This document shows, piece by piece, positions 1-6,987 of a stretch of 64,000 nt of DNA. Made by a program: the position numbers and the translations under genes. Numbering within the stretch: the first letter of the stretch is position 1; the number at the start of each line of letters is the position of its first letter. The notes under the pieces were generated by a model. The model searched no databases. It was given only the letters and a program-made list of their open reading frames with translations, and was not told where the DNA came from. Location: NCBI GenBank assembly GCA_001770955.1, contig MESL01000002.1:98529-162528 (forward strand). Reading direction: 5' to 3'. Origin of the DNA: Burkholderiales bacterium RIFCSPLOWO2_12_FULL_65_40. Lineage in GTDB: Bacteria > Pseudomonadota > Gammaproteobacteria > Burkholderiales > Burkholderiaceae_C.

Positions 1-519
1 ACCAAGATGGGCATCCATGAGTGGAGCTACGACAACGACGTTTCCAACGACCACCGCTTCAAGGTGCCCTGGGCCCGGGCCGAGGTGGCCCTGGCCAGCA
101 TCCGGGTCGAGGTCGAACTCGGCTTCGACGCCGCCACCGCCTTCAAGGAGGCCAGCCGCTGCCTGAACTGCGATGTGCAAACGGTGTTCAACCGCACCAC
201 CTGCATCGAGTGCGACGCCTGCGCCGACATCTGCCCCATGGACAGCATCACCTTCACGAGCAACGGCGACGAAGCCGACCTGCGTACCCGGCTCAGGGCG
301 CCAGCGCACAACCTGGCGCAGGACCTGCTGGTGTCGGCGCCGCTCAAGACCGGGCGCGTGATGGTTAAGGACGAGGACGTCTGCCTGCACTGCGGTCTGT
401 GCGCCGAACGCTGCCCCACCGGCGCCTGGGACATGCAGAAGTTCCGGCTCGACACCCCGCAGGCCGGGCCACTGTGCCGTGATGCCAACGCAACCCGACG
501 CACGCTGGAGGCCGCATGA
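1..519 (+). CDS. GltD-like FAD/4Fe-4S oxidoreductase, C-terminal fragment
   Basis: The reading frame is open to the first base of the window, so this is the C-terminal part of a longer protein; the ATG at 7 is probably internal. A KEASRCLNC stretch, typical of the end of glutamate-synthase small-chain-like flavoproteins, is followed by two ferredoxin clusters: CIECDACADICP at residues 66-77 and CLHCGLCAERCP at 126-137, counted from base 7. Such proteins pass electrons between NAD(P)H and ferredoxin. The stop overlaps the next start (ATGA), so it is translationally coupled to the 2-oxoacid oxidoreductase subunits and probably handles their low-potential electrons. Coupling is seen; electron direction is inferred. 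Confidence 0.8.
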   Translation, partial: TKMGIHEWSYDNDVSNDHRFKVPWARAEVALASIRVEVELGFDAATAFKEASRCLNCDVQTVFNRTTCIECDACADICPMDSITFTSNGDEADLRTRLRAPAHNLAQDLLVSAPLKTGRVMVKDEDVCLHCGLCAERCPTGAWDMQKFRLDTPQAGPLCRDANATRRTLEAA

Positions 520-2348
520 AGCGCATCGAAGCCCTCAACGACTTTGTCATCAAGTTCGCCAACGTCAACGGCTCGGGCTCGGCCTCGGCCAATGAACTGT
601 TCGCCAAGGCCATCCTGCGCATGGGCGTGCCGGTGAGCCCGCGCAACATCTTCCCGAGCAACATCCAGGGCATGCCCACCTGGTACGAAGCCCGGGTGTG
701 CGAGCAGGGCTACCTGGGGCGGCGCGGCGGCGTGGACATGATGGTGGCCATGAACCCGCAGACCTGGGATGCCGACGTGGCCGAGATTGCACCGGGCGGA
801 TACCTCTTCTACGACAGTACGCGCCCGATCCCGGCAGCGAAGTTCCGCACCGACATCGAGGTCATCGGCATGCCGCTGACCGAGATCAGCAACAACACCT
901 ATTCCGAGCCCCGCCAGCGCCAGCTGTTCAAGAACATCATCTACGTGGGCGCGCTGTCGGTCTTGCTCGACGTGGAGGCTGAGGTTTTCGAGAAGCTCTT
1001 TGCCGAGCAGTACCGGGGCAAGGAGATGTTGCTCGACTCCAACGTGCGCGCACTGCACCTGGGGCGCGATTACGCCCACCAGCACCTGCAGGCACCGCTG
1101 GGCATTCGTGTGCGGCGCGCCGACCAGGTGGGTGACCGCATCTTCACCGACGGCAACAGCGCCGCAGCGCTGGGCTGCGTGTACGGCGGCGCCACTGTTG
1201 CGGCCTGGTATCCGATCACACCGTCGTCCTCGGTACCCGAAGCGTTCCAGAAATACTGCGACAAATACCGCGTGGACCCTGCCACCGGACGCAGCAGCGT
1301 CGCCATCGTGCAGGCCGAGGACGAGCTGGCCTCCATCGGCATGGTGGTGGGTGCCGGCTGGAACGGTGCACGCGCTTTCACGGCCACTTCGGGGCCGGGC
1401 ATCTCGCTGATGACAGAGTTCATCGGCCTGGCCTACTTCGCCGAGATCCCGGTCACCATCATCAACGTGCAGCGCGGCGGGCCGTCCACGGGCATGCCCA
1501 CGCGCACGCAGCAATCCGACCTGTTCAGTTGCGCCTATGCCTCGCACGGTGACACCAAGCACGTGCTGTTGTTTCCGGAAGACCCGCACGAATGCTTCGA
1601 GCACGCCGCCGCCGCACTCGACCTGGCGGACCGGCTGCAGACGCCCATCTTCGTGATGACCGACCTGGACATCGGCATGAACCAGCGTCTGTGCAAACCC
1701 TTTGCCTGGGACGACGCGCGCCAGTACGACCGGGGCAAGGTCATGACCGCCGAAGAACTGGAGGCCGGCAAGGATTTCGGCCGCTACAAGGACGTGGACG
1801 GCGACGGCATTCCCTGGCGCACCTATCCTGGCACGCACCCCACGAAGGGAAGCTTTTTCACGCGCGGCACCACGCGCGACCCCTACGCACGCTACTCCGA
1901 GCGCGGGCCGGACTACATCTACAACATGGAGCGCCTGCTGCGCAAGTTCCGCACTGCGGCCGACCTGGTGCCCCAGCCGGTGCTGCGCGGCGCAGCACGC
2001 CCCACGCCGCATGGCGTGATCTACTTCGGCTCCACCAGCCCGGCCATGCAGGAGGCGCTGGACGTTCTGACGGCTGCAGGCACCGATATCGATGCGATGC
2101 GCCTGCGCGCCTTCCCCTTCCCAGACGCAGTGGACCGCTTCATCGCAACGCACGAACAGGTTTTCGTCGTCGAGCAAAACCGCGATGCCCAGATGCACGC
2201 CATGCTGGTCAACGAACTCGGCATGGACCCTGCACGTCTCGTGAAGGTGCTGCACTACGACGGCACCCCCATCACGGCCCGCTTCATCACCCAGGCGATC
2301 CAGAACCACCTGCATGGCGACCAGGCGTCGCTCAAGGAGGCCGCATGA
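516..2348 (+). CDS. 2-oxoacid:ferredoxin oxidoreductase, fused gamma/alpha subunit
   Basis: 610 aa. The N-terminal ~190 residues are the gamma (CoA/acceptor) domain, with GSGSASANELFAKA near residue 18. The remainder is the alpha pyrimidine-binding domain, recognised by AWYPITPSSSVPEAF, QAEDELASIGMVVGAGWNGARAF and QRGGPSTGMPTRTQQSDL. With the next gene it forms a KorAB-type enzyme that oxidatively decarboxylates a 2-oxoacid to acyl-CoA and reduces ferredoxin; 2-oxoglutarate is the likeliest substrate by resemblance but is not proven. It overlaps both neighbours by ATGA, giving a three-gene coupled unit. The enzyme class is commoner in anaerobes and is oxygen-sensitive in many hosts. Confidence 0.88.
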   Translation: MKRIEALNDFVIKFANVNGSGSASANELFAKAILRMGVPVSPRNIFPSNIQGMPTWYEARVCEQGYLGRRGGVDMMVAMNPQTWDADVAEIAPGGYLFYDSTRPIPAAKFRTDIEVIGMPLTEISNNTYSEPRQRQLFKNIIYVGALSVLLDVEAEVFEKLFAEQYRGKEMLLDSNVRALHLGRDYAHQHLQAPLGIRVRRADQVGDRIFTDGNSAAALGCVYGGATVAAWYPITPSSSVPEAFQKYCDKYRVDPATGRSSVAIVQAEDELASIGMVVGAGWNGARAFTATSGPGISLMTEFIGLAYFAEIPVTIINVQRGGPSTGMPTRTQQSDLFSCAYASHGDTKHVLLFPEDPHECFEHAAAALDLADRLQTPIFVMTDLDIGMNQRLCKPFAWDDARQYDRGKVMTAEELEAGKDFGRYKDVDGDGIPWRTYPGTHPTKGSFFTRGTTRDPYARYSERGPDYIYNMERLLRKFRTAADLVPQPVLRGAARPTPHGVIYFGSTSPAMQEALDVLTAAGTDIDAMRLRAFPFPDAVDRFIATHEQVFVVEQNRDAQMHAMLVNELGMDPARLVKVLHYDGTPITARFITQAIQNHLHGDQASLKEAA

Positions 2349-3400
2349 CCTACCTGACCAAGCCCCGTCTGCACCACCCCTCGCTGACCCGAAACAAGGT
2401 GGGGTACACGCGCCGCGACTACGAAGGGCGTATTTCCACCCTGTGCGCAGGCTGCGGGCACGACTCCATTTCGGCCGCAATCATCCAGGCCTGCTGGGAG
2501 CTCGACATCGAGCCGCACCGCGTGGCCAAGCTCTCGGGCATCGGCTGCAGCTCCAAGACACCGGACTACTTTCTCGGTGCCTCGCACGGCTTCAACACCG
2601 TGCACGGGCGCATGCCCTCGGTGCTGACCGGCGCCAACCTGGCCAACCGCGACCTGCTCTACCTGGGCGTATCCGGCGACGGCGATTCGGCCTCGATCGG
2701 CCTCGGCCAGTTCGCCAATGCCATGCGCCGGGGCGTGCGCATGGCCTACATCGTCGAGAACAACGGTGTCTACGGTCTCACCAAGGGCCAGTTCTCCGCC
2801 ACGGCAGACCGGGGTTCGCGCAGCAAGAAAGGCGTGACCAACAACGACAGCCCGGTGGACCTCGTCGGCCTGGCGCTGCAACTGGGTGCGACCTACGTGG
2901 CGCGCAGCTTCTCGGGCGACAAGGAGCAGCTCGTGCCACTCATCAAGGGCGCTCTGGGCCACGGCGGCGCGGCGTTCATCGACGTCATCAGCCCCTGCGT
3001 GACCTTCAACAACCACGCAGGCAGTACCAAGAGCTATGACTACGTGCGCCAGCACAACGAAGCCGTGAGCCGCATCGACTTCATGCCGCTGCACAGCGAG
3101 ATCACCGCGCAGTACGCCCCCGGCGAAGTGATTGACGTGCAGCAGCACGACGGCAGCACACTGCGCCTGCGCAAGCTCCACGAAGACTATGACCCCACCG
3201 ACCGCTATGCCGCGCTGAGCTACATGAACGCCCACCATGCGCGCGGCGAGGTGGTGACCGGACTGCTCTACCTCGACCCCGTGGCCACCGACCTGCACCT
3301 CTCGCTCAACACCAGCGACACACCGCTCAACGCCCTCGGCGTTGCGCAGCTATGCCCAGGCGCCAAGGCCCTGGAAAAAATCAACGCATCGCTGCGCTGA
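2345..3400 (+). CDS. 2-oxoacid:ferredoxin oxidoreductase, beta subunit
   Basis: 351 aa. The start is the ATG overlapping the upstream stop; the ORF track shows a longer frame that begins inside the alpha gene. ThDP- and cluster-binding beta subunit: LCAGCGHDS at 33-41 and IGCSSKTPDYF supply cysteines for the [4Fe-4S] cluster, and GDGDSASIGLGQFANAMRRG followed by ENNGVYGLTKGQ is the ThDP-Mg motif. The VTFNNHAGSTKSYDYV region resembles KorB. It acts in the cytoplasm with the alpha/gamma protein. The spacing to the CBS gene is 33 nt, so that gene may belong to the same transcript. Confidence 0.88.
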   Translation: MTYLTKPRLHHPSLTRNKVGYTRRDYEGRISTLCAGCGHDSISAAIIQACWELDIEPHRVAKLSGIGCSSKTPDYFLGASHGFNTVHGRMPSVLTGANLANRDLLYLGVSGDGDSASIGLGQFANAMRRGVRMAYIVENNGVYGLTKGQFSATADRGSRSKKGVTNNDSPVDLVGLALQLGATYVARSFSGDKEQLVPLIKGALGHGGAAFIDVISPCVTFNNHAGSTKSYDYVRQHNEAVSRIDFMPLHSEITAQYAPGEVIDVQQHDGSTLRLRKLHEDYDPTDRYAALSYMNAHHARGEVVTGLLYLDPVATDLHLSLNTSDTPLNALGVAQLCPGAKALEKINASLR

Positions 3401-3433
3401 GCCTGATAGCCCATTTGCACGAGGAGCCCCTTC

Positions 3434-3874
3434 ATGGCTGAACGCACCGTTTTCCAGTCACTCTCCCAGCGCCATGTGGTCAGTCTGGGCCCCCAGGCCA
3501 GCGTCTGGGAGGCCGCCTGCGTGATGACCCGGGCCAACTGCGGCAGCGTGCTCATCCTGGACACGTCGGGCCAGCTCCTGGGCATCCTGACCGAGCGTGA
3601 CCTGATGACGCGCGTGCTGGCCAAGGCACTCAATCCACAAACAACCCAGACGTCCGAGGTGATGACCCCCAACCCGCACTGCGTGGAGCCCCACATGAAG
3701 GTGTCGGAGGCAGTCCTCATCATGATCGAGCGCGGCTTCCGGCATCTGCCCATCGTCACCTCGGCGAACAAGATCCTCGGTGTGTTTTCGGTACGCGACG
3801 CCCTGCCGCGTGAAATCGGAGATGCCGTGAGCCTGGCGGAATTCAACGACCAGGTGAACGACGCCCTTGGCTGA
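3434..3874 (+). CDS. Tandem CBS-domain protein
   Basis: 146 aa made almost entirely of two CBS domains: about 10-65 (TRANCGSVLILDTSGQLLGILTERDLM) and 75-130 (MKVSEAVLIMIERGFRHLPI ending in GVFSVRDAL). Paired CBS domains bind adenine nucleotides and usually regulate a partner. No catalytic domain is attached, so it is a stand-alone sensor. Its position right after the 2-oxoacid:ferredoxin oxidoreductase genes suggests it reports energy charge to that complex, but this is inference. A weak GC-rich hairpin followed by a T-rich run (about 3880-3915) may end the unit. Confidence 0.85.
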   Translation: MAERTVFQSLSQRHVVSLGPQASVWEAACVMTRANCGSVLILDTSGQLLGILTERDLMTRVLAKALNPQTTQTSEVMTPNPHCVEPHMKVSEAVLIMIERGFRHLPIVTSANKILGVFSVRDALPREIGDAVSLAEFNDQVNDALG

Positions 3875-4009
3875 AGCGCCCCCGGACGCCCTGACCGGGT
3901 GCCCGCTTTCCTTTTGTTTCATATGACGACAGACAATCCGTGCGCCCTCCGATCTGGGATACTGGCCCCCCTGTACCCGGACGAACCGGCATGAAGATGA
4001 GGCAGCACC

Positions 4010-4591
4010 ATGAGTATCTTTGACCGGCTGTGGGGCGGTGGGCGCAAGACAGCCCCCCAGCCTCCAGCGACCACCCCCGCAGCACTCAGTGTGGAAGGCC
4101 CTGAGTCATCGGGCACCGTGGAGCGCCGCCATCGCCCGCGCAAAGACGCCCGCAAAGGCATCAAGGCACTGATCATTGACGATTCGCCCACTGTGATTGC
4201 CGCCCTGCGCAAGGTTTTGCGCTCTGCAGGCTACAACACCAGCGAAGCCCTGAGCGCCGAGCAAGGTCTGGCCCTGATTGAACAGGATCCGCCCGATCTG
4301 GTGTTTCTCGACATCATTCTGCCCGGCATGAACGGCTTCAATGCGCTTCGGCTGATCCGCAAGAATCCGGCGAGCCAGCACATTCCGGTGATCATGATCA
4401 GCGGCAATGAGCACGCGACCGAACAGTTTTACGCCAACCGGATTGGCGCTGACGATTTCATGAAAAAACCGTTTTCGCGTTTCGAAATATTCGCCCGGAT
4501 CGAGAACCTGCTCGACTCCGGCATGATGCCGCGCCGCAAGCTCACGAGCGAGTCCGGGCCCCTGACCCAACCAGCCCCCCTCACTCCTTAG
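4010..4591 (+). CDS. Response regulator receiver protein (PilG/PilH-like)
   Basis: 193 aa. Residues 1-50 are a basic, proline-rich tail without a recognised fold. Residues 52-170 are a CheY-type receiver: acidic pair DD at 57-58, phospho-acceptor D101 in LVFLDIILPGMNGF, MISGNE and MKKPFSRFEIF carrying the conserved lysine. There is no output domain. The sequence resembles PilG/PilH-type twitching regulators, and pilT and pilU occur elsewhere in the window, but no chemosensory kinase is adjacent. The last 20 residues are unstructured. The assignment as receiver is firm; the pathway is a guess. Confidence 0.85.
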   Translation: MSIFDRLWGGGRKTAPQPPATTPAALSVEGPESSGTVERRHRPRKDARKGIKALIIDDSPTVIAALRKVLRSAGYNTSEALSAEQGLALIEQDPPDLVFLDIILPGMNGFNALRLIRKNPASQHIPVIMISGNEHATEQFYANRIGADDFMKKPFSRFEIFARIENLLDSGMMPRRKLTSESGPLTQPAPLTP

Positions 4592-4612
4592 GGATGACCT
4601 GTATAACCCTCG

Positions 4613-4783
4613 CGTGTCGGTGGTAGTGCGGATCGGGACGGGCCACAAGGCGTCTTTTTGCAGCCGATAGCCCCTTTATGGGCAAGAAAAGCAACGCAGC
4701 GGATCGCCCGAGGCCGCGCTGCCACAAACCGCAGGGAGTTATGCAGGCCATCCCTAGAAGGCTGTGGGGTAGCCCCCGACACG
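4613..4783. other. Structured intergenic region, candidate non-coding RNA, strand unresolved
   Basis: The ~200 nt between the receiver gene and the YdcH-like gene hold nested complementarity rather than a gene. An outer 8-bp stem pairs CGTGTCGG (4613-4620) with CCGACACG (4776-4783). Inside are one arm closed by GCGTCTTTT (4650-4658) and AAAAG/ACGC (4687-4697) around GCCC-CTTTAT-GGGC, a second arm GCAGCGG/CCGCGCTGC (about 4697-4722), and a short GGGA/TCCC arm. Length and closing stem would suit a small RNA or riboswitch-like element. I could match it to no family I know; 6S RNA, cobalamin and c-di-GMP folds were considered and not supported. Confidence 0.35.
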
Positions 4784-4790
4784 GCTCGGA

Positions 4791-5003
4791 TCAGCCCGCG
4801 TTTTTCAGGATGGTGAAAATCTGGTCCTTGAGGTGCAGCTTTTCCTTTTTCAGCGTCTCGATTTCCTCGTGCGTTCCGGGCGAGATGCTGGCCTCCATGT
4901 TCTTGATTTTCTGATCCAGTTCGTTGTGCTGGTCGAACAGACGCAGGAAATGGCGGTCGGAGGTTTTGAGTTGGGTGATCAGGTCGCGAAATTCAGGAAA
5001 CAT
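4791..5003 (-). CDS. YdcH/DUF465-family small coiled-coil protein
   Basis: 70 aa, start chosen at MFPEFRDLI because DUF465 proteins are about 70 residues and begin this way; the longer ORF in the track adds 45 residues of unrelated sequence. The protein is highly charged and almost all helical (LDQKIKNMEASI, HEEIETLKKEKLHLKDQIF), a typical short coiled coil. No catalytic motif is expected. The molecular role of the family is not established. It stands alone, with no clear operon partner. Confidence 0.85.
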   Translation of the reverse strand: MFPEFRDLITQLKTSDRHFLRLFDQHNELDQKIKNMEASISPGTHEEIETLKKEKLHLKDQIFTILKNAG

Positions 5004-5151
5004 GCGGGCTACTCCGAAGGAAGAAATGACACGGAGCGCAAAGGTCACGCACCCGTGACGACACTTTACTCCGCTGCCCTGCCCCGCAGCGCCAAAGACC
5101 CCGTCCTGCAGTCGGCACGGATGGGCATGGCCACCCAAGCACCCCCCCTCG

Positions 5152-5676
5152 TCAGGGCAGCCATCGCTTCAACGCCGCTTCCTCGGGTACTCCGATGCTG
5201 CGCTGGATCCCTCCGTCACGCCCGAGCAAAACGATGTAGGGCGTGACATTCGGCCATTTCGGGTCCACGCTCTGGCGAATGGCCGATTCGAAGCCCTCGA
5301 AGGTGTAGAGCCGGGTGGCCCCGACGTAATGGCTTGCATGCTCCAGAGCCGCTTTGCCCTGCACATCCATCAGCACCACCACCAGTTCCACGGGCCGGCG
5401 TGCCTGCATGACAAAGGCCATCACCTTTTCAAAAGCATCCGGACAGCTGGGGCAATACGTGGTCGTGAAAATATAGGCCGCCGGACGGGGGCCCTTCTCC
5501 ACGAGCCGCGCCCAGGTCGTCTCGTCGAAACGCAGGACGGAATTGAGCGTAACACGGTTCTTCCTGCCCGATTGCGCCATCAGCGGGGTTGCCCATGCCG
5601 ACAGCACCATGGCTGCCGAAGCCACCATCACGGTGCGCCGCCCGAGGAGCTGCACCGGTTTAAAACGTGATTTCAT
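5152..5676 (-). CDS. Exported thioredoxin-fold protein with CPSC motif
   Basis: 174 aa. The N-terminus has twin arginines and a hydrophobic stretch ending in ATPLMAQ, so it is probably exported, possibly through Tat. The mature part holds IFTTTYCPSCPDAF with the redox pair C75/C78, and VTPYIVLLGRDG late in the fold, where thioredoxin-like proteins report on substrate. It overlaps the 3' end of the sialidase-fold gene by 17 bp and is the last gene of the minus-strand DUF2946-TonB receptor-sialidase-thioredoxin set. A periplasmic thiol-disulfide or metallochaperone (SCO-like) role in that module is plausible but unproven. Confidence 0.72.
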   Translation of the reverse strand: MKSRFKPVQLLGRRTVMVASAAMVLSAWATPLMAQSGRKNRVTLNSVLRFDETTWARLVEKGPRPAAYIFTTTYCPSCPDAFEKVMAFVMQARRPVELVVVLMDVQGKAALEHASHYVGATRLYTFEGFESAIRQSVDPKWPNVTPYIVLLGRDGGIQRSIGVPEEAALKRWLP

Positions 5677-6943
5677 ACACCTTCACCTCTACTGCATTGC
5701 GCCACACCACCACCATGCGCAGACCGTTCTGCACCAGGCGCGGAAAATCATTATGGCCTTCCGTCTGGCCCAGCACCTGCTCCCGGAACGTCTGCCCGCC
5801 GTCCTCGGACAGCCAAGCCTTGAGCGTGCTGAGCTTTCCATCGGTACTGCGCCAGACCACCGCCACCCGCTGTCCGTGCGCTGCGACATCGGCATGCTCT
5901 GCGCGTTCATCCGGGATCTGCCGCACCGTATCGGCCCGGGGGGTGCCATCGGGCTCCAGCCTGGCATAGCGTACCGCCGCCACATTCTCGCCCCCTTGCG
6001 GGCGAATGCCGAACCAGACGGCATGAAAACCCTCCTGCGCCGCTGCCAGACCCGGGCCGTGGTGGGGGCAGGCATCCACGCGCCACTCATCGTATGTCGC
6101 CCGCACGATGGGGGCCGTGGTGTCGCCCCGCAGCACGGCAAACGCGTGATCGCGCACATTGGGCGCAAACACATGCCGCCACATGGCCCGCATCACACCA
6201 TCGGCACCCAGCCCCAGGGCAATGCGGCAGCACTCGCAGGAGTGGTCAGCCACCTTGATGTCCGGGCCGAAGGTTGCCCCCCCATCGGTGGAGGTGTTGC
6301 GGTAGATGGCAGCCCCCCGGTAGGTGGATTTTTGGCCCACCCGGGGCGCCAGCTCCTGGTCCCGCTTGTCGATCCAGACCGTGTGCAGGACGCCCTGGCG
6401 ATCAAAAGCCACCGACTCGAAACGGTGGGTGATGACCTGGCGGTCGGCGTGCACGGTGAACGGTGGCGCAAACGTCTTGCCGGCATCCACCGAGCGCAGC
6501 ATGCGCACATGGCCGGTGAAGGGCTTGGACAGCACCTGTGTGTAGGCGATCAGCACCGTGCCCCGAGGCCCGAACAGCAGTTTCGGCCGGTTCTCGCCAT
6601 CGGCGGAGATCACATCGTCCGCCGTGTCCAGCAGGCGCGGTGCACTCCATGGAGTGGTGCCCTTGCCGGCGGGCATGGGCGCCGTCTGAAGATACAGGCG
6701 CCCCTGTGCATTCAGGGCGACCAGCCACAAAGTACCGTCCGGCGCCACTGCGGCACCCACGCCGAGTTGCGGGCGGGGTGCGCGCACGGCAGGCCTGGCC
6801 GCCGCCGGGGCCGGGGCCGCGGACATCGTTGCCGGTGGCGCGGCGGGCACAGGCTGTGCCACGCCGGCGCCGCACCACACCAGCAGCGCGGCGCCCAGCG
6901 CCAACACGCTGCGTGCGCGGAAGTTGATCGAGGGAAACGACAT
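5660..6943 (-). CDS. Exported sialidase-fold (BNR-repeat) protein
   Basis: 427 aa. A signal peptide ends near AGVAQP, followed by an Ala/Pro-rich linker to about residue 55. The body shows repeated beta-propeller signatures of the BNR/Asp-box type, such as SVDAGKTFAPP, STDGGATFGP and SEDGGQTFRE (S-x-D-x-G-x-T-F). A CECCR motif (SCECCRIAL) in the middle is unusual for a sialidase and could bind metal or form disulfides. Real glycosidase activity is doubtful because neighbours point to metal uptake. The start lies 44 nt downstream of the TonB receptor stop, consistent with one operon. Function is unknown beyond the fold. Confidence 0.7.
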   Translation of the reverse strand: MSFPSINFRARSVLALGAALLVWCGAGVAQPVPAAPPATMSAAPAPAAARPAVRAPRPQLGVGAAVAPDGTLWLVALNAQGRLYLQTAPMPAGKGTTPWSAPRLLDTADDVISADGENRPKLLFGPRGTVLIAYTQVLSKPFTGHVRMLRSVDAGKTFAPPFTVHADRQVITHRFESVAFDRQGVLHTVWIDKRDQELAPRVGQKSTYRGAAIYRNTSTDGGATFGPDIKVADHSCECCRIALGLGADGVMRAMWRHVFAPNVRDHAFAVLRGDTTAPIVRATYDEWRVDACPHHGPGLAAAQEGFHAVWFGIRPQGGENVAAVRYARLEPDGTPRADTVRQIPDERAEHADVAAHGQRVAVVWRSTDGKLSTLKAWLSEDGGQTFREQVLGQTEGHNDFPRLVQNGLRMVVVWRNAVEVKVYEITF

Positions 6944-6987
6944 AGGGCTCCTTTACATCCGGTTCGGCACGGGTGCCGCACGGGGTT

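Noticed and set aside
4613-4783. 6S RNA, c-di-GMP or cobalamin riboswitch identity for the structured spacer
   Set aside because: Overall size suits 6S, but conserved sequence blocks of these families are absent; kept as an unassigned element.
5660-6943. True exo-alpha-sialidase (nan pathway)
   Set aside because: Asp-box repeats are present but there is no sialic-acid gene nearby and metal-module context argues otherwise.
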